Source: an uncultured Pseudomonadota bacterium (lineage in GTDB: Bacteria > Pseudomonadota > Gammaproteobacteria > Burkholderiales > Nitrosomonadaceae). Taken from it: a stretch of 7,803 nt of DNA. The stretch is from NCBI GenBank assembly GCA_903957805.1, contig CAJBQQ010000009.1, positions 1 to 7,803 on the forward strand, read 5' to 3'. The translations under genes were made by a program, and so were the position numbers. Below the pieces are notes generated by a model that was not told the origin of the DNA, searched no databases, and saw nothing but the letters and a program-made list of their open reading frames with translations. Positions 1 through 6,744 of this stretch are shown piece by piece (the stretch's first letter is position 1; each line of letters opens with the position of its first letter).

Positions 1-818
1 CTCCATCCCTGAAACTGCATCAATGCCACCAGAGTTGCAAGGATCAGGCCAATCGCTGCTCCCAGATATGGGACAAATACCAACATTCCAGCCAACAGTC
101 CGATCGGCAGCGCGAATTCAAGGTCTACCAGCCACAGCCCAGTCACGTAGCAAAGACTCATCAGCAGCATAACCGCCAACTGCCCACGCAAGAATTCCGC
201 CAGCACGCGATCGGTCTCAAATGCGAGCGCATGAGCCTGCTCAAGCCAGCGGCGCGGAATCATTTCATCGACACGTCTGACCAACCCATCCCAGTCCCGT
301 AACAAGTAGAACAGTACCACCGGCATCAGAAGCAGATTCATGAAAAACTCTACCACCGCCATCCCACCGCTGGTGAGCGATGGCAGCAGCTTCGCTGCCG
401 CTCCACCCGCACTCTGCCAGTGCTGCACCAACAATTGCTTGAACGTGGCAACATCTAGATCTAGGCTAATGCCCAGATACGCTTCCAGCCAGGGGATTAA
501 GTTGATCTTGATTGTTTCAAGATAGTCCGGTGCCCGCTCAATCAATCGTGAGATTTCTTTCTCGAACAGCGGCAACATGATCAGAATCAATGCCAAAAAA
601 ACACTCATCAACAACAGAATCACCAGCAAGGCGCCAAGGGTGCGCGAAACTTTTCCCGTCGCTATTCGCGCCATCAAGGGATTACAGATATAGGCAATGA
701 TCCCCGCCAGCATGAATGGGGTGAGTATTGGACTTAGTAAATAAACCAGCATTCCAGCGGCAGTGGCGAGCGCCAGCCACCATAGATAATGCAGATCGTC
801 GGAGTGTTTAAGGTCCAT
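1..818 (-). CDS. AI-2E family transporter (PerM-like permease), partial, C-terminus beyond left edge
   Basis: The minus strand has an open frame of 272 codons from ATG at 818 to the left edge without a stop. The translation begins MDLKHSDDLHYLWWLALATA. Hydrophobic segments lie at about residues 11-46 (probably two helices), 61-84, 152-172, 212-232 and 237-268, with a soluble, amphipathic stretch at about 85-150. This is the layout of the AI-2E/PerM (UPF0118) family; the RGQ at 211-213 and FVPYLG at 248-253 are family hallmarks. Members are inner-membrane proteins linked to autoinducer-2 or ion export; the substrate here cannot be told. Family members are about 350 residues, so roughly 80-90 are missing. 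A TAA stop lies directly before the ATG in the same frame, which fixes the start as 818 or later. No Shine-Dalgarno sequence is visible. It is divergent from purM; in many betaproteobacteria the next gene leftwards would be hda, which is unverified here. Confidence 0.88.
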   Translation of the reverse strand, partial: MDLKHSDDLHYLWWLALATAAGMLVYLLSPILTPFMLAGIIAYICNPLMARIATGKVSRTLGALLVILLLMSVFLALILIMLPLFEKEISRLIERAPDYLETIKINLIPWLEAYLGISLDLDVATFKQLLVQHWQSAGGAAAKLLPSLTSGGMAVVEFFMNLLLMPVVLFYLLRDWDGLVRRVDEMIPRRWLEQAHALAFETDRVLAEFLRGQLAVMLLMSLCYVTGLWLVDLEFALPIGLLAGMLVFVPYLGAAIGLILATLVALMQFQGW

Positions 819-830
819 TTACGGTAAAAT

Positions 831-860
831 CGTATACTTAATCTTGCACTCTATCTGCAA
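831..860 (-). promoter_or_regulatory. weak promoter candidate for the permease gene
   Basis: Read on the minus strand, TTGCAG (855-860) is followed after 18 bp by TATACG (831-836). Both boxes are imperfect. Transcription would start near 824, only about six bases before the ATG at 818, implying a nearly leaderless mRNA, in line with the lack of a Shine-Dalgarno sequence. This is a motif match by eye only. Confidence 0.3.
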
Positions 861-922
861 TGAAACGAGAACTCAACTTACGAACACCCATAATAATTTA
901 AACCCCGTTCGATACTGATCCT

Positions 923-951
923 CTGACAAGAAATCTACCCCTATTTATAAA
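923..951 (+). promoter_or_regulatory. sigma70-type promoter candidate for purM-purN-DUF3108
   Basis: CTGACA at 923-928 and TATAAA at 946-951 are separated by exactly 17 bp. Each box differs from consensus at one position (TTGACA, TATAAT). The predicted start is near 958, giving a leader of about 75 nt before the TTG at 1034. This is the strongest promoter match seen in the window and faces the purine cluster. Confidence 0.5.
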
Positions 952-985
952 CATATGATGCATCGACACTTTTTATTTCTGCTCT

Positions 986-998
986 CGGTTAGTAACCG
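986..998. repeat. 13-bp palindrome in the purM leader
   Basis: CGGTTA, one central G, then TAACCG form a perfect inverted repeat. In RNA it could fold as a 5-bp stem (CGGTT/AACCG) with an AGT loop; in DNA it could be a dimeric repressor site. It lies downstream of the candidate purM promoter and 36 bp before the start codon. It is not the known PurR box. Its role is unknown. Confidence 0.4.
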
Positions 999-1023
999 TA
1001 TTTAGTTAACATCTTGAACTCTT

Positions 1024-1028
1024 AGAGG
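1024..1028 (+). promoter_or_regulatory. Shine-Dalgarno site of purM (supports TTG start)
   Basis: AGAGG sits five bases before TTG at 1034, and no ATG or GTG is in frame nearby that would keep the conserved N-terminus. This decides the unusual TTG start. It is one of only two clear ribosome binding sites in the window. Confidence 0.6.
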
Positions 1029-1033
1029 TAGCC

Positions 1034-2092
1034 TTGACTGCATCCAATTCAGGAAACCCACTTCCAACCCATCTATCCTATCGAGATGCTGGTGTAGACA
1101 TCGATGCCGGCGATCGCCTAGTGGAAAATATCAAGCCCTATGCTAAGCGCACCATGCGCCCGGAGGTGCTTGCCGGGATCGGCGGTTTTGGAGCGCTGTT
1201 CGAAATCTCCAAAAAATACCGTAACCCAGTATTGGTGACAGGCACCGATGGTGTCGGCACTAAATTGAAGCTCGCATTCGAGCTCGGCAAGCATGATAGT
1301 GTGGGCATAGACTTAGTCGCGATGAGCGTCAACGATATCCTGGTGCAGGGAGCGGAGCCATTATTTTTTCTGGATTACTTCGCCTGTGGCCGACTGGATG
1401 TCGACATCGCTACCCGGGTCGTGAAGGGCATCGCTGCAGGCTGTGAACAAGCGGGCTGCGCCCTGATCGGCGGCGAGACCGCAGAAATGCCTGGCATGTA
1501 CCCAGAGGGTGAGTATGACCTTGCAGGCTTTGCCGTGGGTGTGGTTGAGAAGGACATGATCATCACCGGACTCACTATCCAGCCGGGTGATGCGCTGTTG
1601 GGCTTAGCCTCCAGCGGCGCACACTCTAACGGATACTCACTGATCCGTAAGATTATTGAAAAGAACCACACAGAACTGTCTACTGATTTTAACGGTACGG
1701 CGTTAGGGGACATGATCATGACTCCAACCCGTATTTATGTGAAGCCACTGCTTGAACTGATGCGGCATCTGCCGGTTAAAGGTATGGCCCATATCACCGG
1801 TGGCGGGTTAGTGGAAAATATCCCTCGCGTCTTACCTGAAAACGTCACTGCAATACTGCAGAAATCCGCATGGGAGATGCCTCCCCTTTTTCACTGGCTT
1901 CAACAGGAAGGTAATGTGACTGATAGCGAGATGCACCGAGTCTTCAATTGTGGTATCGGAATGGCTCTGATCATTGCCCCAGAAAATATTGAATCGGCAA
2001 AGCGAATATTGCGCTCCGCAGGCGAGACCGTATGGCACATCGGTACCATCCGAGAGCGTGATCCCGGCGCGGCTCAAACAATAATTGAGTAA
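1034..2092 (+). CDS. purM: phosphoribosylformylglycinamidine cyclo-ligase (AIR synthetase)
   Basis: PurM closes the imidazole ring: ATP-dependent conversion of FGAM to AIR, the fifth step of de novo purine synthesis, in the cytosol. The protein is 352 residues, the usual length (about 345-355). Visible signatures are SYRDAGVDIDAGD at 15-27, the glycine-rich GIGGFGALF at 48-56, DGVGTKLKLA at 72-81, SVNDILVQGAEPLFFLDYF at 98-116, GGETAEMPGMY at 146-156, the SSGAHSNGYSLIR block at 193-205 and HITGGGL at 253-259. These cover the N-terminal ATP-binding and C-terminal halves of the AIRS/PurM fold, with nothing missing. The start is TTG at 1034, backed by AGAGG just upstream; about 14 variable residues precede the conserved SYRDAG. 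It leads a likely operon with purN (30 bp downstream) and the DUF3108 gene. Identification is secure. Confidence 0.98.
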   Translation: MTASNSGNPLPTHLSYRDAGVDIDAGDRLVENIKPYAKRTMRPEVLAGIGGFGALFEISKKYRNPVLVTGTDGVGTKLKLAFELGKHDSVGIDLVAMSVNDILVQGAEPLFFLDYFACGRLDVDIATRVVKGIAAGCEQAGCALIGGETAEMPGMYPEGEYDLAGFAVGVVEKDMIITGLTIQPGDALLGLASSGAHSNGYSLIRKIIEKNHTELSTDFNGTALGDMIMTPTRIYVKPLLELMRHLPVKGMAHITGGGLVENIPRVLPENVTAILQKSAWEMPPLFHWLQQEGNVTDSEMHRVFNCGIGMALIIAPENIESAKRILRSAGETVWHIGTIRERDPGAAQTIIE

Positions 2093-2122
2093 GCAACGAA
2101 TCGAGTCTCCCCCACCTCTCCC

Positions 2123-2761
2123 ATGAAGTCCCTTGTCATCTTGATCTCCGGTCGCGGCAGCAATATGCAGGCACTGATCGAGGCCCATCTGCCGGTTAAG
2201 ATTGCTGCAGTCATCAGTAGCAATCCTGAGGCAGGGGGTCTTGAGATCGCAAGAATGCACTCAATTGAGACGCGGGTGGTGGATCAAAAGGCCTATCCAG
2301 ACCGCGCGACATTCGATACGGCATTGGCAGAAAAAATTGATTCCTTTCAACCTGACTTGGTGGCGCTTGCCGGATTCATGCGCATTCTTGGCGACAAGTT
2401 TGTTGAGCATTACCATGGCAGGCTGATGAACATTCACCCATCGTTACTACCCGCCTTTCCCGGTCTCGACACCCATACTCGCGCTTTAAAGGCGGGCGTT
2501 AAAATCCATGGTTGCACCGTGCATTTTGTTACACCGCAGGTTGATCATGGCCCCATCATTACTCAGGCAGCAGTCCCGGTACTGCCAGATGACACCTCGA
2601 AAACGCTTTCTGCAAGAGTGCTTCAACAAGAGCACCGGATATACCCTGAGGCCATACGCTGGTTCTTAGAAGATCGGTTGCAACTCTCTCATAACCATGT
2701 CTCGGTGAGTGGTGCCATTATGGACGACTCGGCCCTGAACTCACCAAAACTACTCGGATGA
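2123..2761 (+). CDS. purN: phosphoribosylglycinamide formyltransferase (GAR transformylase)
   Basis: PurN transfers a formyl group from 10-formyltetrahydrofolate to GAR, giving FGAR, the third step of purine synthesis. The 212-residue length equals that of the E. coli enzyme. The phosphate-binding loop is SGRGSNMQAL at 9-18. The catalytic triad aligns with E. coli Asn106, His108 and Asp144 as Asn103 and His105 (NIHPSLLPAFPG, 103-114) and Asp141 (QVDHGPII, 139-146). The folate-site region ALAGFMRIL is at 81-89. The start ATG at 2123 fits the family N-terminus, but the bases before it are pyrimidine-rich (CTCCCCCACCTCTCCC) and hold no Shine-Dalgarno sequence, so translation may depend on coupling with purM 30 bp upstream. 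The stop TGA overlaps the next start in ATGA. Identification is secure. Confidence 0.97.
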   Translation: MKSLVILISGRGSNMQALIEAHLPVKIAAVISSNPEAGGLEIARMHSIETRVVDQKAYPDRATFDTALAEKIDSFQPDLVALAGFMRILGDKFVEHYHGRLMNIHPSLLPAFPGLDTHTRALKAGVKIHGCTVHFVTPQVDHGPIITQAAVPVLPDDTSKTLSARVLQQEHRIYPEAIRWFLEDRLQLSHNHVSVSGAIMDDSALNSPKLLG

Positions 2762-3495
2762 AAGTCCTAGCTTTTGCCTTGCTTTGGGGACTGAGTCTCT
2801 CTGCCCTAGCGGATGCCATACCCACCCGGATCGCTATCAACTACTCAATCAGATCAGGCGCCTTGGAAGGGGAAGCGAATGACACACTGGAAATAAAGCA
2901 AGAGAATGGTACCCGCAACTATGCAATCAGCAGTGCAATCCGGGCCCTCGGTCTGCTGGCTCTGGCACAGTCAGGCAATATTTTACGCGATAGCGTAGGT
3001 ACTATCACCGAACAGGGGCTACAGCCAAGTCGCTTCTTCGACCAACGCGCTGACAAGCTACCAAGGGTATCCACTTTCGACTGGGAGAAGGGTTTACTGA
3101 CCATCAATAACCGAGGGAATGAGCAACAAAAGCCCCTTCCTGTTGGTACCCAAGACAGACTAAGCTTTTTATATTGTTTTGCGTTCTCTCCCCCTCCGAA
3201 TGATGGGCCTCTAGAGGTCTATGAGACAGATGGCAGGACCCTCAAGCTCGTACACTACGTGGTTGATAAGGAGACCCTTAAAACACCGATAGGCGAACTT
3301 GAGACCATCGTTCTGACAAAACTACTACATGGAGATGACAAGCTCGTGCGCAAGATCTGGCTTGCCCCTGCTTATTACATGCTGCCGGTGCGTATCGTGT
3401 CGACTGAAAGCGACCTCCTGTTAGATCATATGGTCACAAGAATAAGTTATGGTGATGCAAGTGGGCTCCGTCTGGAGATTGAACTTTTACCGTAA
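2758..3495 (+). CDS. DUF3108 domain-containing exported protein
   Basis: A 245-residue protein beginning MKVLAFALLWGLSLSALADA, a typical signal peptide: short basic start, hydrophobic core and an ALA or ADA signal peptidase I site (cleavage after residue 18 or 20). The mature part matches the DUF3108 pattern I know: a YSIRSGALEGEA-like opening, an FDQRADK segment (about 93-99) and a late block KIWLAPAYYMLPVRIVS (199-215). The function of DUF3108 is unknown; the fold is probably beta-rich and periplasmic or outer-membrane associated (inference). The start overlaps the purN stop by ATGA, so translation is very likely coupled to purN, an arrangement seen in other betaproteobacteria. Nothing links the protein biochemically to purines; it probably just shares the transcript. 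No transmembrane helix is seen beyond the signal. Confidence 0.9.
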   Translation: MKVLAFALLWGLSLSALADAIPTRIAINYSIRSGALEGEANDTLEIKQENGTRNYAISSAIRALGLLALAQSGNILRDSVGTITEQGLQPSRFFDQRADKLPRVSTFDWEKGLLTINNRGNEQQKPLPVGTQDRLSFLYCFAFSPPPNDGPLEVYETDGRTLKLVHYVVDKETLKTPIGELETIVLTKLLHGDDKLVRKIWLAPAYYMLPVRIVSTESDLLLDHMVTRISYGDASGLRLEIELLP

Positions 3496-3608
3496 CTAAT
3501 GGGCGGCCGATCATGGGCATCATTCATACCCTGTTTTAACATTTGTAGCTCCCGTCTTATCTTTATATGGGCCCTCACCCTCTTCACTTTATTTTAGGAT
3601 TCTGATAG
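3496..3608 (+). promoter_or_regulatory. intergenic leader before the RsmB-like gene, weak promoter possible
   Basis: This 113-bp gap has no convincing terminator for the purMN cluster. GGG and CCC blocks (GGGCAT near 3515, ATACCC near 3527) could form only a poor hairpin before TTTT. A weak promoter match is TTGTAG (3543-3548) and TATATG (3564-3569) with a short 15-bp spacer. AGGA at 3596-3599, nine bases before the ATG at 3609, is a good ribosome binding site. Read-through from purMN remains possible. Confidence 0.35.
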
Positions 3609-4868
3609 ATGCGTCTCACCCCTGATCACCTCGATATGACTATCGCTGCGCTACGTGCTGTGCTTCCACTTGAGCATCCTGCAGATGCTATTTTGCGGCA
3701 CTTTTTCCGTGATAGCCCTGAGCTCGGTTCAAATGATCGCGCTTTCATTACCGGAATAGTGTTCGGTATTCTTCGTCACCGATTCTTCCTTGAGCATGCT
3801 GCCAACACGACCACACCTCGCCCGCTACTGCTTGCTTACCTAGTCAAATTTCAAGGCATGAACATGCGAGAACTGACGCCGCTCGTCAGCGAGTCAGAGG
3901 CTAAATGGCTTACAGGGATCAAGGCAGAAACACCTGAATCGCAGCCACTTGCCATTCAGGCTGAGTTTCCTGAATGGCTGATAGACAAACTGCGCGGAGG
4001 TATGACAGATCCTGATATTCTCAGCCTGGGGCGGTCGCTACAGCAACCAGCATCACTGGATCTGCGCGTCAACACTTTGCTCACTAACCGTGATGAAGTG
4101 CTAGCGGCCTTAAAAAAAGATGGCATCGAGTGCGAAGCCACTCCCCTCTCTCCGAGCGGCATCCGTCTGCCCGGCAAGCCCACAATCAATCGTCATGAAC
4201 TCTTTCTAACTGGCAGGGTGGAAGTGCAAGACGAAGGTAGCCAGTTACTGGGTTACTTGCTTGCACCAAAACGCAACGACATGATTGTGGATTTCTGCGC
4301 CGGCGCAGGCGGCAAGACACTGATGCTGGGTGCACTGATGCATTCACAAGGCCGTGTTTATGCCTTTGATATCTCTGAGAATCGTCTCAATAATCTAAAG
4401 CCGAGGCTCAAACGCTCCGGTCTATCCAATCTACACCCTCAGCGTATCTCTAATGAGAATGACATCAAGGTCAAACGCCTGACCGGGAAAATCGACCGGG
4501 TTCTCGTGGACGCACCATGCAGCGGGCTCGGTACGCTGCGTAGGAATCCGGATTTGAAGTGGCGGCAATCTCCTCAGAGCATCGAAGATCTAAAACGTAA
4601 GCAATCATCGATCCTTGCATCTGCGTCTAACTTGCTCAAGCCTGGTGGAAGACTAGTCTACGCAACATGCAGCTTTCTGCCCGAGGAGAACCAAGAAATC
4701 ATTGAGCGCTTTCTGATCGACCATCCTCGTTATTCTCTTCTGAATTGCGCCGATCTTTTGTCACAGCAGAAGATTCCGCTAGACACTGGAAGATATCTCC
4801 AGCTATCGCCTGCCCTTCATGGTACCGACTGTTTTTTTGCTGCCGCACTCGAACTTGCGGTTAAGTAA
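3609..4868 (+). CDS. RsmB/NOP-family SAM-dependent rRNA (cytosine-C5) methyltransferase
   Basis: A 419-residue protein of the RsmB/Sun/NOP2 family, which methylates cytosine C5 in rRNA (E. coli RsmB modifies C967 of 16S rRNA). Residues 1-100 look like a divergent NusB-like helical domain (DRAFITGIVFGILRHRFFLE, 43-62). Residues 145-210 hold the PASLDLRVNTL linker and RVEVQDEGSQLL. The Rossmann methylase part has the SAM loop DFCAGAGGKT (228-237), acidic motif AFDISENRL (252-260), motif IV DAPCSGLGTLRRNPD (301-315) with Cys304, and motif VI YATCSFLPEEN (351-361) with Cys354. Those two cysteines are the catalytic and release pair of this family. Both are present, so it should be active. The SAM loop reads AGAGG rather than the AAPGG of E. 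coli RsmB, so it may be a paralogue with another target; I therefore give no symbol. The start has AGGA nine bases upstream. Confidence 0.92.
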   Translation: MRLTPDHLDMTIAALRAVLPLEHPADAILRHFFRDSPELGSNDRAFITGIVFGILRHRFFLEHAANTTTPRPLLLAYLVKFQGMNMRELTPLVSESEAKWLTGIKAETPESQPLAIQAEFPEWLIDKLRGGMTDPDILSLGRSLQQPASLDLRVNTLLTNRDEVLAALKKDGIECEATPLSPSGIRLPGKPTINRHELFLTGRVEVQDEGSQLLGYLLAPKRNDMIVDFCAGAGGKTLMLGALMHSQGRVYAFDISENRLNNLKPRLKRSGLSNLHPQRISNENDIKVKRLTGKIDRVLVDAPCSGLGTLRRNPDLKWRQSPQSIEDLKRKQSSILASASNLLKPGGRLVYATCSFLPEENQEIIERFLIDHPRYSLLNCADLLSQQKIPLDTGRYLQLSPALHGTDCFFAAALELAVK

Positions 4869-5026
4869 TCATGGCTCAGGGATATCTCCTCAAATTCAAG
4901 GAGCCCCCACCACACACTGAGACTCGTAACAATAGCGCCAACCCCGCAGCATGTATCTCTGTAACAGCCGTCTGTAGTCCGTTCCCTAGCTCATGCTAAA
5001 ATAAATCTTCGCTCTGACTCACTTCT
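4869..5026. other. intergenic region between the RsmB-like gene and the MscS gene
   Basis: This 158-bp gap carries two mutually exclusive weak inverted repeats: CTCCT/AGGAG (4886-4890 and 4899-4903, 8-nt loop) and GGCTC/GAGCC (4873-4877 and 4901-4905). Neither is followed by a T run, so neither is a clear intrinsic terminator. The right end holds the promoter candidate of the MscS gene. I see no gene in it. Confidence 0.5.
4994..5002 (+). promoter_or_regulatory. extended -10 promoter candidate for the MscS-family gene
   Basis: TG, one base, then TAAAAT (4997-5002) forms an extended -10 element, which can work with a poor -35; none of quality is seen at 4972-4979. The predicted start near 5009 would leave a leader of about 18 nt before ATG at 5027, with no Shine-Dalgarno sequence. 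Confidence 0.4.
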
Positions 5027-6304
5027 ATGCCGCCCAACAACGAAATCCACAGCCTGCTACTCAGCCTGATCACTGATATCCAAGAGGTGACCATCCTGTG
5101 GCAGCTCGGTGTCTTGCTCTTAAGTTCGGGACTTGCTTGGTTAGCACAGAAACTGCTTGCTGAGCGCATCAGCTCGCAAGTAAGCGCGGACAATACACCC
5201 GTCATTAGTGCAAGCAACTTTAACCGGTTGATGACACCTATCTCAGCCCTCGTCCTAGTAGCTCTCGGTCGATGGATGCTCAATCACTGGTACCCGACAC
5301 ATCTTCTCAATATTGCTATTCCATTACTCTTCGCATTGGCACTGGTTCGCGTCACCATCTACATACTCCGCCGAGTTTTCCACGACCAACAATGGATCCA
5401 TCCTTGGGAGCGTACCATCGGCTGGATCGTATGGTCCATCGTGGCACTGCATATCATTGGCATACTGCCAGGGATACTGGACATGCTCGACGCTGTCGCT
5501 TTTTACGTTGGTCAGCACCGACTCTCAGTAATGCTAATCCTTCAAGGGATACTGGTATTAACGGCTAGCTTGCTGCTGGCACTCTGGCTCTCGAATTCAG
5601 TCGAGTCACGAGTTATGCGTGTCGAAGCGATGGATATGAACCAGAGAGTAGTAGTAACAAAAGTCGCACGCACTCTGCTAATTCTGCTGAGCGTGTTGAT
5701 TACGCTACCGATCGTTGGGGTTGATATTACTGTACTGTCAGTGTTCGGTGGCGCCCTCGGCGTAGGCCTGGGGCTGGGTTTACAAAAAATTGCGAGTAAC
5801 TACGTCAGCGGTTTCATTATCCTGCTGGACCACTCACTACGACTTGGCGATGTAGTGACCGTTGATAATCATACCGGCCGCGTCGTTGACCTTACCAACC
5901 GGTATGTAGTGCTGCATGGCCTCGATGGGGTCGAGTCCATCGTTCCTAACGACACCTTCATCACTTCTACCTTTATCAAGCAGACACATACCAATAATCG
6001 GGTACGTCTGGCACTTACTGTGCAGATAAGTTATGGAAGTCCACTAGAAGTGGCTATGCGTGTCATGCGGGAGGCAGCGCTCAAACAACCGCGTGTAATC
6101 TCCGAACCGGAGCCAATGGTATTTCTAAAGGAATTTGCCGACAACGGATTTAATCTCGAACTGCATTTCTGGATCAACGATCCGGAGGAGGGGCAGATTG
6201 GATTACGTTCCAATATCAATATGGAGATCTGGCGAGAGTTCCAAAATAACGGCATTGAGATCCCCTTCCCGCAGCAAGAGGTCCGTTTGATTGATAAGGC
6301 TTAG
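5027..6304 (+). CDS. MscS-family mechanosensitive ion channel
   Basis: A 425-residue inner-membrane channel that should open under membrane tension and release solutes on hypo-osmotic shock. Hydrophobic segments lie at about 22-46, 70-87, 93-115, 131-150, 165-188 and 213-233, followed by the pore-lining helix. The pore block is the clearest signature: FGGALGVGLGLGLQKIASN at 240-258 with alternating small residues, then FIILLDHSLRLGDVV (263-277), the start of the cytoplasmic beta domain. VESIVPNDTFITS (302-314) and the end GIEIPFPQQEVRL (409-421) are also typical. It is longer than E. coli MscS (286), having about three extra N-terminal membrane segments, so it belongs to a larger subgroup and I give no symbol. 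No Shine-Dalgarno sequence precedes ATG 5027. It is convergent with gloA, 41 bp away. Confidence 0.94.
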   Translation: MPPNNEIHSLLLSLITDIQEVTILWQLGVLLLSSGLAWLAQKLLAERISSQVSADNTPVISASNFNRLMTPISALVLVALGRWMLNHWYPTHLLNIAIPLLFALALVRVTIYILRRVFHDQQWIHPWERTIGWIVWSIVALHIIGILPGILDMLDAVAFYVGQHRLSVMLILQGILVLTASLLLALWLSNSVESRVMRVEAMDMNQRVVVTKVARTLLILLSVLITLPIVGVDITVLSVFGGALGVGLGLGLQKIASNYVSGFIILLDHSLRLGDVVTVDNHTGRVVDLTNRYVVLHGLDGVESIVPNDTFITSTFIKQTHTNNRVRLALTVQISYGSPLEVAMRVMREAALKQPRVISEPEPMVFLKEFADNGFNLELHFWINDPEEGQIGLRSNINMEIWREFQNNGIEIPFPQQEVRLIDKA

Positions 6305-6345
6305 CGGAATGTGGCCACTAACGGCGACCCCGTGCAAGTCTTGCT
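6305..6345. other. convergent gap between the MscS-family gene and gloA, no clear terminator
   Basis: Only 41 bp separate the two stops. GCAAG-T-CTTGC (6334-6344) is a small palindrome that would form at most a 4-bp stem with a 3-nt loop, without a following T run. Overlapping transcript ends are therefore likely. Confidence 0.35.
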
Positions 6346-6744
6346 TCAACCGGTTTGTGTTGTTTTTTTCTGAATGAACTCGATCTTGTAGCCGTCTGGA
6401 TCTTCTACAAAAGCGATCACTGTGGTGCCATGCTTCATCGGTCCCGCTTCACGCGTAACTTTGCCACCACGCCTTTTTACTTCCTCGCATGAACGATAGG
6501 CGTCATCCACTTCGATTGCGACATGACCATAACCCCCACCCAGATCATACCTCTCCACTCCCCAGTTATGGGTCAACTCCAATACTGAACCATCTGCCTC
6601 ATCCTGATAACCGACAAAGGCTAAAGTAAATTTTCCGTCCGGGTAATCCCTACGGCGCAACATTTTCATGCCTAGCACTTCAGTATAAAACTCAATCGAC
6701 TTTTCTAGGTTACCCACCCTCAGCATGGTGTGCAAAATACGCAT
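6346..6744 (-). CDS. gloA: lactoylglutathione lyase (glyoxalase I)
   Basis: GloA isomerises the hemithioacetal of methylglyoxal and glutathione to S-lactoylglutathione, the first step of glutathione-dependent methylglyoxal detoxification in the cytosol. The 132-residue protein, beginning MRILHTMLRVGNLEKSIEFY, has the length of the short, bacterial Ni-type enzymes. The four metal ligands fall exactly at the E. coli positions: His5, Glu56, His74 and Glu122. Other marks are FYTEVLGMK (19-27), ELTHNWG (56-62), GYGHVAIEVDD (71-81) and EDPDGYKIEFIQ (114-125). The start ATG (6744) immediately follows the rubredoxin TGA with no base between and only a weak purine-rich stretch upstream, so translation is probably coupled to rubredoxin. 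The two genes form a likely operon read leftwards. Identification is secure. Confidence 0.97.
   Translation of the reverse strand: MRILHTMLRVGNLEKSIEFYTEVLGMKMLRRRDYPDGKFTLAFVGYQDEADGSVLELTHNWGVERYDLGGGYGHVAIEVDDAYRSCEEVKRRGGKVTREAGPMKHGTTVIAFVEDPDGYKIEFIQKKTTQTG

Larger units (their letters stand above)
819..1033. other. divergent intergenic region between the permease gene and purM
   Basis: This 215-bp AT-rich stretch must hold the promoters of both flanking genes. It contains a good sigma70-like candidate towards purM (923-951), a weaker candidate towards the permease (831-860), a 13-bp palindrome (986-998) and two very short ORFs on the plus strand: a 13-codon frame at 860-901 (MKRELNLRTPIII) and a 16-codon frame at 955-1005 (MMHRHFLFLLSVSNRI). 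Neither ORF has a ribosome binding site, so I do not call them genes. I see no PurR-type box (ACGCAAACGTTTGCGT-like) and no RNA gene. Confidence 0.7.

Noticed and set aside
340..525. A 61-codon plus-strand open frame at the left end
   Set aside because: It is antisense to the permease frame, which is supported by family motifs and membrane helices.
1119..1822. 14-nt direct repeat tagtggaaaatatc at 1119-1132 and 1809-1822
   Set aside because: Both copies encode LVENI within conserved parts of PurM and need no further explanation.
1766..2199. 14-nt direct repeat catctgccggttaa at 1766-1779 (purM) and 2186-2199 (purN)
   Set aside because: Both encode HLPVK in frame; a match of this size is only mildly unlikely by chance in a window of this length.
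1832..2260. A 142-codon open frame on the minus strand across the purM-purN junction
   Set aside because: It lies opposite two strongly conserved genes, has no recognisable domain and no sensible promoter or ribosome site; it is a shadow of the purM/purN coding frames.
4111..4837. A7 near 4111 and T7 near 4831 in the RsmB-like gene as possible phase-variation tracts
   Set aside because: The tracts are short, the frame is intact, and the product is a housekeeping enzyme; no sign of contingency.
6360..6367. T run near the 3' end of gloA as a terminator for the MscS gene
   Set aside because: It is part of the gloA coding end (Lys-Lys codons on the minus strand) and no stable stem precedes it.
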